Part shown: piece after piece, positions 1 through 6,002 of the stretch
Numbering within the stretch: the stretch's first letter is position 1
Layout: each line of letters starts with the position of its first letter
DNA from: JBEBGV01 sp040081265
Lineage (GTDB): Bacteria > Acidobacteriota > Vicinamibacteria > Vicinamibacterales > UBA2999
Direction: 5' to 3'
NCBI GenBank assembly: GCA_040081265.1
Contig: JBEBGV010000125.1
Span: 1-7,727 of the forward strand
Length of the DNA stretch: 7,727 nucleotides
Notes under the pieces: generated by a model
The model's input: only the letters and a program-made list of their open reading frames with translations
What the model was told of the DNA's origin: nothing
The model's database searches: none
Translations under genes and position numbers: made by a program

Positions 1-1
1 G

Positions 2-1357
2 TTGTATTCGCGTCCGCCGGCAGACGTGCAGCAGTCCGTTGGCGTGCGTGAGGCGGAACGGCGTATCGCCGCGCTCCAGCTTCGTCTGCTTCGAGCGACG
101 GCGCGAGATGAACGGGCGCGGCTGCTCGACCGGATCTTCGCGGCCGAAGAGCGGCTCGCGCCGCTCTCGACAGAGCTGTTCACACGCGCGCAGCGCTCGG
201 CGCGCAGTCCCTTGGGCCTGGGGAGAATCCAAGCGGCACTTCGTCCCGACGAACTGCTCTACGAAATCGCGCTCTCAGAGCCGGCCTCGTTCGGGCTTCT
301 GATCACGACGGGCGCGGCTAGAGTGAAACGGCTGCCTGGACGAGCGGCCATCCTGTCCCAAGCCGACGCGCTTGCATCGGCCGCCCGAGACGGCCACAAC
401 ATCACCGAGTCGGCAGAACGCATGGCGGACACGCTTCTGTCAGCTATTCCTGAGTTGGCGGTCCGCCGACGGCTAATCCTCAGCATTGAAGGCAGCCTCG
501 AACGGATGCCGTTCGAGCTACTCCCCGCCACACGTGGTCGCCGACTGCTCGATACGCATGTCGTCTCCTACACGCCGTCCGGCTCCGTCTTGGTTCTGCT
601 GAGGGCACGCGCAGGCACACCCCTCGGCGAGCGATCCGTGCTGGCCATCGGCGCATCCCCCGACCGCTCGGAGGCGAGTGAACGTTCCGCGAAGTCGCTC
701 GCAACCGCAGGCAACGTGTTCGACGTGGACGCATCCCGCCTGCCACAGCTCCCACTCGCCACCGACGAGGCCAGGCAAGTCGGTGCACTCTTCGCCGCGG
801 CGGATTCGGTAGTCCTGGTAAACGCCGAGGCGACCGAGGCGGCCGTCAAGGCGCAGCCACTGACATCATTCAGAATCGTGCACTTCTCCGCGCACGGCAT
901 CGTCAGCACGAAGGACCCAGCCAGATCAGCCGTCCTGCTGAAACCATCCGGGCAAGACGACGGACTCTTGCAGGCTCGCGAGGTCTTGAACCTTCGATTC
1001 AGCGCCGCGCTCGTCACCCTGTCGGCATGCGACACGAGCGCGGGTGCGCAACTGGGACAGGACGGCGTTGCCAGCCTGGTACGGCCGTTCCTCGCCGCGG
1101 GTGCCAAGGCGGTGGTGGCTAATCTGTGGTCCGTGGATGACACATTCAGCGCGGCCCTGATGAAGCAGTTTTACGGCCATCTGACGAAGGGGAAAGACAT
1201 CGGCGAGGCGCTGCGCCTGGCGAAGTTGGCCATGCTCGACCAGTTCGGGCCGGCCGCAACGCCGCAGCTGTGGAGCGGCGTGCTCGCGTACGGAGACGCT
1301 GCCCAACGAGTGGTCGACCGCGGCGCTGGCGCCGGTGCGGACGGAGGCCACCGATGA
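2..1357 (+). CDS. CHAT-domain cysteine peptidase, C-terminal part (5' end outside window)
   Basis: The reading frame is open from the first complete codon and no stop precedes it, so the gene most likely begins upstream; the TTG at base 2 is not a convincing start. Visible residues 1-451 comprise a helical, probably coiled-coil segment rich in Leu, Arg and Glu (about 10-65), then a CHAT (caspase HetF associated with TPRs) peptidase domain (about 70-440). The caspase-type His is in HFSAHG (H298 counted from base 2) and the Cys in LSACDT (C343); the later VVANLWSVDD and GEALRLAKLAML segments are also typical of the family. Known CHAT proteins often carry N-terminal TPR repeats that sense a signal or partner; whether this one does cannot be seen. 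Catalytic residues are intact, so it is probably an active cytosolic cysteine protease. Its stop overlaps the start of the next gene (ATGA), implying a shared transcript with the S41 peptidase. Confidence 0.9.
   Translation: MYSRPPADVQQSVGVREAERRIAALQLRLLRATARDERARLLDRIFAAEERLAPLSTELFTRAQRSARSPLGLGRIQAALRPDELLYEIALSEPASFGLLITTGAARVKRLPGRAAILSQADALASAARDGHNITESAERMADTLLSAIPELAVRRRLILSIEGSLERMPFELLPATRGRRLLDTHVVSYTPSGSVLVLLRARAGTPLGERSVLAIGASPDRSEASERSAKSLATAGNVFDVDASRLPQLPLATDEARQVGALFAAADSVVLVNAEATEAAVKAQPLTSFRIVHFSAHGIVSTKDPARSAVLLKPSGQDDGLLQAREVLNLRFSAALVTLSACDTSAGAQLGQDGVASLVRPFLAAGAKAVVANLWSVDDTFSAALMKQFYGHLTKGKDIGEALRLAKLAMLDQFGPAATPQLWSGVLAYGDAAQRVVDRGAGAGADGGHR
1343..1357 (+). promoter_or_regulatory. 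Shine-Dalgarno GGAGG and ATGA stop/start overlap coupling CHAT and S41 genes
   Basis: GGAGG at 1343-1347 lies inside the CHAT coding sequence, six bases before ATG 1354-1356, whose last bases overlap the CHAT stop TGA 1355-1357. This is the classical arrangement for translational coupling and fixes the S41 start. Confidence 0.85.
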
Positions 1358-2610
1358 CATCCCTCACCGAGACGCAGCGGCGCGCCGTGTTCAACAAGGT
1401 GGTGTCGCTCATCGACACGAAGTTCATAGGGGCGGATGTCGACACAAGGCAACTCCGGGAGGTCCACGAGCCCACAGCTGTCCGCGCCGCAACGTCCGAG
1501 GCGTTCGAGGCGACGATCGACGCGGTCCTGAAGTCGCTTGGTACCAGTCATACCGGGTTCTTCCACGAGAGTCGACCGCGATCGACTGGCCGGGTCGCCA
1601 TGGCGGACACGCTCACGAGAGTCGACACGAGCGCCGGGCCGCGATGGGTGTTCCAGGACGTCCATCCCGGCGGCGTCGCTGCGGCGGGCGGCATCGCCAC
1701 GGGGGATGTGCTTCTCCGCGTGAATGGCGAGGAGCTGGAACCACCCGCCGCCACGCCGTTCCGCCTGGGCGTAACCTACGAGCTGACCGTGCGCAAGCCA
1801 GACGGCAGTGTTCAGCAGCCCAGCCTGGCGATACCCGGGTCGCGGGAGAAGGCCAGGCCAATTGTGGTGCCCGAGCAGGTCGTCACGGCTCGGCGACTCG
1901 CCGACGGCATCGGCTACCTGCGCGTCAGCATGTTCCCCGGTGTGCTTGGGATGGACGTGGCCCGCGATATCAGTCGCGCCGTCAACGAGCTGGCGACCGA
2001 GAGGCTCGTGATTGACCTCCGGGGCAACACGGGCGGCGGGATTGGGTGCCTTCGTCTGATGAGCCACCTCTGCCCCGACCGCAGGGGCGTGGGGTATAGC
2101 GTCGACCGCAAACTGGCCACCCGGGGATTCGACAAGGAACAGCTGCCCCAGTTCGACCGAATTCCCGGGTCCAAATGGCAGGTGCTGCCTCTGCTCCTGA
2201 AGTTCGGCACCGCCGGTCGCTCGGTGGCGGTATTCACCGAGGCCCTTGGCCCTCAGCCCCATCACCGCCAGGTTGCCTTGCTCGTCAACGAGCACTCAGC
2301 GAGCGCGGCGGAGATGGTCGCGGCGTTCGCGTCGGAGTACAAGCTGGCGACGCTGGTCGGAACGACGACCGCGGGGCGCCTGGTGGCGACGAGCGCCTTC
2401 AAGGTGGGATTCGGCTACCGCCTCGTGATGCCCGTGGCGCGATACTTCACGTGGCAGGGGACGAATCTCGAGGGGCGCGGCATATCGCCGGACATCGAAG
2501 CGCCGTTCTGCGCCGCTTCGAGTTGGGACGGCCGAGACCAGCCGCTTGAGACCGCAGTGGGCGTCCTCGGCACCGAGGGCCTCACGCGCATTGCAGAGTC
2601 CGTAGGATGA
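1354..2610 (+). CDS. S41-family serine peptidase with PDZ domain, tricorn-like active site
   Basis: Predicted 418-residue protein. The ATG at 1354 overlaps the CHAT stop and has GGAGG six bases upstream, so it is preferred over in-frame codons further upstream. Order: helical N-terminal bundle (1-60), LGTSHTGFF segment (63-70), PDZ-like domain (about 80-165, with HPGGVAAAGG and GDVLLRVNG), then the S41 peptidase core (about 180-385) with VIDLRGNTGGG (219-229), VNEHSASAAEM (311-321) and NLEGRGISPDIEAP (371-384). The nucleophile is predicted as S317. The position 25 residues later, occupied by the catalytic Lys in Prc/CtpA-type enzymes, is R342. S65-H66 and E373 occupy the places expected for the rest of a tricorn-type Ser/His/Ser/Glu tetrad. 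There is no signal peptide or membrane helix, unlike periplasmic C-terminal processing proteases, so it probably acts in the cytosol beside the CHAT protease. Substrate unknown; it could be a target or a partner of the CHAT enzyme. Confidence 0.9.
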   Translation: MTSLTETQRRAVFNKVVSLIDTKFIGADVDTRQLREVHEPTAVRAATSEAFEATIDAVLKSLGTSHTGFFHESRPRSTGRVAMADTLTRVDTSAGPRWVFQDVHPGGVAAAGGIATGDVLLRVNGEELEPPAATPFRLGVTYELTVRKPDGSVQQPSLAIPGSREKARPIVVPEQVVTARRLADGIGYLRVSMFPGVLGMDVARDISRAVNELATERLVIDLRGNTGGGIGCLRLMSHLCPDRRGVGYSVDRKLATRGFDKEQLPQFDRIPGSKWQVLPLLLKFGTAGRSVAVFTEALGPQPHHRQVALLVNEHSASAAEMVAAFASEYKLATLVGTTTAGRLVATSAFKVGFGYRLVMPVARYFTWQGTNLEGRGISPDIEAPFCAASSWDGRDQPLETAVGVLGTEGLTRIAESVG

Positions 2611-2760
2611 GCGCTCGACGGAGGGGCGGAACCCTTTGCGGCGACCGACGGCTGCTATGGGCTGGCAGATGGATCTACACTTCGCGACGAGTCGGGAGTT
2701 GCGCGCCGGAACAACAATCGGCCACAGTAGCGTTCGGGACGTCGTCCGACTGGGGGGTAC
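2611..2760. other. Intergenic gap between S41 peptidase and RibD-like gene
   Basis: 150 bases with no convincing gene. The S41 frame stays open past its TGA until TAG 2728-2730, but the codons there show a weaker third-position G/C bias than the neighbours, so it looks non-coding. No convincing sigma-70 boxes or U-tract terminator were found. The gap probably carries the start signals of the downstream gene, ending in a G-run at 2752-2757. Confidence 0.4.
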
Positions 2761-3333
2761 GTGGGTCGCATCGTGTCGTATATGTTCATGACGGCCGACG
2801 GTTTCATCGCGGGCCCGAATGGCGAGTTCGACACCTACGAGCCGTCGACCGAGGAACACGAGATGGCGAACGCGTTCTTCCGCGGCGCCGACGCGATCGT
2901 GTTCGGCCGGGTGTGCTATCAGGGGTTTGTCGAGTACTGGGACGCGCTCGACGTGACGTCACCGGCAACGCCGCCGCCGGAGGCCGACTTCGCGAAGGCC
3001 TTTCGGAACACGCCACTCGTGGTGGTGTCTAGGACGTTAACGGACGTCGTGCCCAGAGCCACGTTGATTGGCGACAGTCTCGTCCCCAGCATCGGTGCCC
3101 TGAAGCAGCGATGGGCCGGCTATGCGGTGCTCGTCTGCGGCCCAGAGCTGCTCGCCACACTGATGGATGCGGGTCTCGTGGACGAGCTGCGGCTGTTGAT
3201 CAAACCGTCGCTGCAGGGGCGAGGCCTCGCGCTATTCCGCGACCTTCGCCAGCATGAGCGATTGACGCTGCTCGGCACGCGAGCGTTCGACTCCGGCACT
3301 GTCCTGCATCACTACCGCACGGAGCCTCGGTAA
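2761..3333 (+). CDS. Dihydrofolate reductase family protein (RibD C-terminal domain)
   Basis: A 190-residue, single-domain protein of the usual size for stand-alone RibD-C/DHFR-like proteins. The N-terminus shows the family strand and loop (IVSYMFMTADGFIAGPNGEFD, about 4-24), followed by IVFGRVCYQGFVEYW (46-60) and the dinucleotide-side motif VLVCGPELLATLMDAGLVDELRL (about 123-145) leading to KPSLQGRGLALF (148-159). Family members fold like the NADPH-dependent reductase of riboflavin synthesis or dihydrofolate reductase, but most stand-alone copies have no proven substrate, so a role in flavin or folate synthesis should not be assumed. The GTG at 2761 is chosen because it restores the complete first strand and lies just after a G-run (2752-2757) able to serve as ribosome binding site; an ATG at 2782 would cut into the domain. 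No rib genes are nearby. Whether it is transcribed with the protease pair is unclear. Confidence 0.9.
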   Translation: MGRIVSYMFMTADGFIAGPNGEFDTYEPSTEEHEMANAFFRGADAIVFGRVCYQGFVEYWDALDVTSPATPPPEADFAKAFRNTPLVVVSRTLTDVVPRATLIGDSLVPSIGALKQRWAGYAVLVCGPELLATLMDAGLVDELRLLIKPSLQGRGLALFRDLRQHERLTLLGTRAFDSGTVLHHYRTEPR

Positions 3334-3491
3334 CCTCCGATGGCTCGCAGGCGACATCGTGCTGGACGGGCGCAAAGATAGCCTGGCACCACGCCCACTC
3401 GCCTCGCTCGTCGGCTTCTGCCTGCGCACGGCGCCAGGCGTCGGGACAGGGCTGCGCTGTCGCCCGCTCGCGTCCCCCAGCCGGCCACGGG
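3334..3491. other. Convergent intergenic region with two weak GC hairpins
   Basis: No gene is evident between the stops of the RibD-like and tetR genes. One hairpin pairs 3421-3427 with 3431-3438 (seven pairs with one bulged C, three-base loop). A second pairs GACAG 3445-3449 with CTGTC 3457-3461. Neither is followed by a T-run on either strand, so they are poor intrinsic terminators, though they may slow polymerase or protect RNA ends between convergent genes. Confidence 0.35.
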
Positions 3492-4130
3492 TCACGCTCG
3501 ACCACCGCCCTCGACCAACGCCTCGAGGAGTGTCTGAGACAGCCAGGCTTGATACTGATCCGGCGTCCATCCCCCTTCAAGGACCATCATTCGATAGACG
3601 TCTCGGCTCGTGAACATCCAGAGGATTCGCTGCGCCTCGGTGAACGAGAGGCCGGTGCGCGCCTTCCCGGCGCTGAACAGCAACTGCAGGCGGTCCTCCT
3701 GCATCTCGTATCGCAGGCGCTCGAACTCTTGTTCGATTCGGCGGAGCGCCGGTGAGAACCCAGAGGCATGGCGGAGCAACCCGAGATCGCTGCTCTCACT
3801 CTCGTAGATGGCGCGCGAGACGTGCGAGGTCAGCTCGACCAGTCGAACCGGGTCGGTGACCCCCTCGAGCAGCGACTGCGCTGATTGAAACGGCGTGCCG
3901 AACAACGACTGCTGCATTAAGGCCCGCAGAACGCCATCCTTCGACTTGTAGATCGCGTAGACGCTCGACGCGGACGTGCCGGCCTTCTTCGCGACGTCGT
4001 CGATGGTGACGCCGTCGATGCCCTTCCGGCCGAACAAGGCCTTGGCCGACGAGAGAATGCGTCGACGGGTCTCGCTCGCGGACTCCGTTCTGACCGCCGA
4101 GGCGTAGGCGCGTTTCCGGGGTCTTGACAT
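3492..4130 (-). CDS. TetR/AcrR-family transcriptional repressor
   Basis: A 212-residue protein on the minus strand, normal length for the family. After a basic, disordered leader (1-18) comes the DNA-binding domain: ETRRRILSSAKALFGRKGIDGV spans helix 1 and the following turn (about 20-41), then the helix-turn-helix VTIDDVAKKAGTSASSVYAIY (41-61) and the family signature YKSKDGVLRAL (61-71). The remainder (about 75-208) is a helical ligand-binding and dimerisation domain that differs widely between members, so the inducer cannot be predicted. The gene is divergent from the DUF998-led operon with 93 bases between the two start codons, and an inverted repeat lies 5-20 bases before its own ATG. 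This is the usual layout for a repressor that controls both itself and the neighbouring operon. No Shine-Dalgarno sequence precedes the ATG and there is no good in-frame alternative start close by. Confidence 0.92.
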   Translation of the reverse strand: MSRPRKRAYASAVRTESASETRRRILSSAKALFGRKGIDGVTIDDVAKKAGTSASSVYAIYKSKDGVLRALMQQSLFGTPFQSAQSLLEGVTDPVRLVELTSHVSRAIYESESSDLGLLRHASGFSPALRRIEQEFERLRYEMQEDRLQLLFSAGKARTGLSFTEAQRILWMFTSRDVYRMMVLEGGWTPDQYQAWLSQTLLEALVEGGGRA

Positions 4131-4135
4131 ATTGA

Positions 4136-4151
4136 ATACAGTTTACTATAT
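4136..4151. promoter_or_regulatory. Inverted repeat, probable TetR operator
   Basis: ATACAGT TT ACTATAT: two 7-base arms with a 2-base centre, six of seven positions symmetrical. It covers the promoter spacer and most of the -10 box of the rightward promoter and lies just before the tetR ATG. Position and size fit a TetR-family operator; binding by this protein is inferred from adjacency only. Confidence 0.6.
4145..4150 (-). promoter_or_regulatory. Possible -10 box for tetR
   Basis: Read on the minus strand, this is TATAGT (five of six to consensus) located 14 bases upstream of the tetR ATG, within the same inverted repeat. No recognisable -35 box sits at the right distance. If used, the tetR mRNA would have only a few bases of leader, which fits the lack of a Shine-Dalgarno sequence. 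Confidence 0.35.
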
Positions 4152-4223
4152 CTAATCAGTCACGCACTCCGGGCTGGTTGACCCGTGGGCGAGTCGCGTT
4201 GTGACACAGAGGAGGCGAAAACC

Positions 4224-4913
4224 ATGGCCATGACACCTGGCAGTCACTCGGCGGGATGGGTGACCCCCGCTGCACGCATCTCGCTTGGGGCGACCGCCGT
4301 CTCCGGCCTGTCGCTGATCGGGCTGCACGTGCTGAGTCCCGAACTCGCCCCATCATGGCGCATGGTCAGTGAGTACGCCAACGGCCAGGCTCCGTGGCTG
4401 CTGACGATGGTCTTTGCGGCGTGGGCCATCAGCTCCTTCGCGATGGTGATCGCGCTGCAGCCACTCTGGACCAGCACCCAGGGGAAGGTGGGGCTGATCT
4501 TCCTGGCGTTGGGAGGCGTCGGTCAAACGATGGGCGCGCTCTTCGACATCAACCACGCGCTCCATGGCCCGGCCGCCATGATCGGCATTCCGTCGTTGTG
4601 CCTTGCGGCGGCGCTCGTGACCCGAGCACTCGCGCGGCATCCGGGTATCGAGGCGCCACCGCGGTGGTCGGCGCATCTGCCCTGGATCAGTTTTGGCCTC
4701 ATGCTGGGGGCGCTCGCATCGTTCTTTTCCGCCCTGCAGTCCGCCGGCGTCGATATGTCGGCGCAGACGGGCGCATTGACCGAGCTGCCGGCCGGCGTGT
4801 CCGGTTACGTCGGGTGGGCGAATCGCCTGCTGTTCGTCTCGACGTACGTGTGGGTCGCTCTCGCTGCGCGAGCGGTGCTCCGAGCGGGCACCCGATCAGG
4901 AGCGGACGCGTAA
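4224..4913 (+). CDS. DUF998 six-helix membrane protein
   Basis: A 229-residue integral membrane protein. ATG 4224 is chosen because GAGGAGG (4209-4215) lies eight bases upstream; a GTG at 4185 is in frame but has no such site and would place this ribosome binding site inside the gene. Six hydrophobic segments are visible at about 17-38, 57-79, 88-109, 114-136, 152-173 and 195-220. The family signature is seen in the first loop (LSPELAPSWRMVSEYANG, 37-54), with FDINHALHG (107-115) after helix 3. DUF998 proteins are bacterial and archaeal membrane proteins with no established activity; no enzymatic role can be assigned from the sequence. It is the first gene after the TetR-controlled promoter and is followed by DUF4287 after 54 bases, so it is probably induced with the downstream genes. 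Assignment to the family is confident, function unknown. Confidence 0.85.
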   Translation: MAMTPGSHSAGWVTPAARISLGATAVSGLSLIGLHVLSPELAPSWRMVSEYANGQAPWLLTMVFAAWAISSFAMVIALQPLWTSTQGKVGLIFLALGGVGQTMGALFDINHALHGPAAMIGIPSLCLAAALVTRALARHPGIEAPPRWSAHLPWISFGLMLGALASFFSALQSAGVDMSAQTGALTELPAGVSGYVGWANRLLFVSTYVWVALAARAVLRAGTRSGADA

Positions 4914-4967
4914 GAACGGAACGGTACACGATTGGTCACACACACGGCCGACGGGGAGCAGACGCCA

Positions 4968-5219
4968 ATGAGCTTTCAAGCCTATATCGACAACATCAAG
5001 GCGAAGACCGGGAAGTCGCCTGAGGACTTCCACGTCGCGGCCAAGAAGCAGGGCCTGCTGGGAGAGCCCTTCAAGACCATGGTGCTCGTGGCGTGGCTCA
5101 AGTCCGAGTGTGGGCTTGGGCACGGCCACGCCATGGCGATCGTGCAGGCCTTCAAGAACCGGGGCTGGATTCCACAGGGGCCCGCCCAGAAGCCGTCGCC
5201 CGCGGCGAAGCGACGGTGA
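4968..5219 (+). CDS. Small DUF4287 protein
   Basis: An 83-residue soluble protein. ATG 4968 is selected because GGGGAG (4953-4958) sits nine bases upstream and the family N-terminus MSFQAYIDNIKAKTGKSPEDF begins there; an in-frame TTG/ATT stretch upstream adds 12 residues with no homology. The conserved core is the TGKSPEDF motif (15-22) and LVAWLKSECGLGHGHAMAIVQAF (about 42-64), the HGHA motif being the most distinctive part. A short basic tail with PSPAAKRR follows. The DUF4287 family is widespread in small stand-alone proteins and in fusions with DUF5655; its biochemical role is not established. The next gene encodes a DUF4287-like domain fused to DUF5655, supporting a shared function of the two products. 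No membrane helix or signal peptide is present. Confidence 0.88.
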   Translation: MSFQAYIDNIKAKTGKSPEDFHVAAKKQGLLGEPFKTMVLVAWLKSECGLGHGHAMAIVQAFKNRGWIPQGPAQKPSPAAKRR

Positions 5220-5315
5220 CGCGGCCATGAGCGTTGGCCGCCGGAGGGGCACAGGCGCGGTGTGCCGGGACGTCCGGCGAAATAGGAAGACTGCTGGTGA
5301 TGGGGAGGTGCACGC
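5220..5315 (+). other. Spacer with two perfect short hairpins inside the operon
   Basis: GCGGCC (5221-5226) pairs perfectly with GGCCGC (5236-5241) directly after the DUF4287 stop, and GCCGG (5264-5268) pairs with CCGGC (5274-5278). No T-run follows. They may stabilise or process the operon mRNA; chance formation in GC-rich DNA is possible. The ribosome binding site of the next gene (GGGGAGG, 5302-5308) closes the spacer. Confidence 0.3.
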
Positions 5316-6002
5316 ATGACACAGAAGCGGACGAAGGCTACGAAGGCGCCGTCAGCGGGCGCCCGAGCACGACGCGCCCCGCTGGCCCCACCCGCCGGCG
5401 GGTCAGCGACGCCGAAGGCGCGACCGGCGGACGGGCCGACCGCCGTGCGGGCCTGGAGTCGCAATCGAGCCCTCTGGGCCGAGGCGCTCCGGCGCCAGAC
5501 AGGAACCGACGTGCAGACGTGGGCGAGGCGCGTCCGAAGGGCGGCCGTCTCAACAGCGGACCAGCTTCGGCGGTGGTTGAAGAGCCGAGGGGTCACCGGC
5601 TACGGGCAACAGCTGCTCGTCATGGAGCGCTTCGGCTACCCGGACTTCGTCGTCACGCCGGCCGCGGATCTGATCGACGCGCAGTATAAGGGCACGCCTC
5701 ATCTGCGTGCGGTGTATGACGCCGTCGTCGCGGCGGCCTGCGGAATCGGCCCCACGGTGGTCCAGGCCCGAAAGACGTACGTCTCCCTGGTGGCGGGGAG
5801 GCGCACCTTCGCACGTCTCAGAACCTCCACGCGGGCTCGAGTCGACTTGGGTCTCCGGTTGGAGGCGCCCGCACCGCACCCCCGCCTGCAGCCGTCAACG
5901 ATTCATCCCACGATGGCGTGGCAAGTCGCCCTGTCGAGCGTGGCTGATGTCGATAGCCACGTGCGCGCGTGGCTGCGACGCGCCTATGAGGAGAACAGCT
6001 GA
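5316..6002 (+). CDS. DUF4287-like plus DUF5655 domain protein
   Basis: A 228-residue soluble protein. ATG 5316 follows GGAGG (5304-5308) at seven bases. Residues 1-45 form a low-complexity Lys/Arg/Ala/Pro tail, possibly a nucleic-acid-binding or disordered extension; a GTG at 5445 (V44) would skip it but has a poorer site. Residues 47-112 resemble DUF4287: RQTGTDVQTWARRV, then LRRWLKSRGVTGYGQQLLVMERFGYPDF, with GYGQ replacing the GHGH of the small protein. Residues about 121-226 match the DUF5655 fold, with ARKTYVSLVAGRRTFARL (151-168), VDLGLRL (176-182) and the closing VALSSVADVDSHVRAWLRRAYE (204-225). DUF5655 is compact and of unknown activity, often found with DUF4287. The stop TGA directly abuts the ATG of the DUF1624 gene, so the two are almost certainly co-translated. 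No catalytic residues can be assigned. Confidence 0.82.
   Translation: MTQKRTKATKAPSAGARARRAPLAPPAGGSATPKARPADGPTAVRAWSRNRALWAEALRRQTGTDVQTWARRVRRAAVSTADQLRRWLKSRGVTGYGQQLLVMERFGYPDFVVTPAADLIDAQYKGTPHLRAVYDAVVAAACGIGPTVVQARKTYVSLVAGRRTFARLRTSTRARVDLGLRLEAPAPHPRLQPSTIHPTMAWQVALSSVADVDSHVRAWLRRAYEENS

Larger units (their letters stand above)
4124..4152 (+). promoter_or_regulatory. Sigma-70-type promoter of the DUF998-led operon
   Basis: TTGACA (4124-4129, a perfect -35 box, partly inside the first codons of tetR) is followed after exactly 17 bases by TATATC (4147-4152, four of six matches to TATAAT). Transcription would start near 4159, giving a leader of about 65 bases before ATG 4224. The surrounding 30 bases are conspicuously AT-rich against the high-GC background. 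The promoter points at the rightward operon. Confidence 0.7.

Noticed and set aside
1171..2295. Long minus-strand open frame (374 codons) opposite the protease pair
   Set aside because: It lies antisense to clearly recognisable CHAT and S41 coding sequence, shows no domain, and long antisense frames are expected at this G+C content.
2953..2962. Perfect palindrome GTGACGTCAC
   Set aside because: It is inside the RibD-like coding sequence, far from any promoter, and has a single occurrence; probably chance.
2607..3032. Open frame starting with ATG over the S41 stop and running into the RibD-like gene in another frame
   Set aside because: The translation is highly Arg-rich with no family resemblance, and most of it overlaps the well-supported RibD-like gene; typical shadow of high-GC coding DNA.
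3421..3461. Possible bidirectional intrinsic terminator between the convergent RibD-like and tetR genes
   Set aside because: The stems are short and one is bulged, and no T-run follows on either strand, so I record the hairpins but do not call a terminator.
4185..4223. GTG at 4185 as start of the DUF998 gene
   Set aside because: It lacks a ribosome binding site, and the strong GAGGAGG at 4209-4215 is correctly spaced for ATG 4224; the 13 extra residues show no family similarity.
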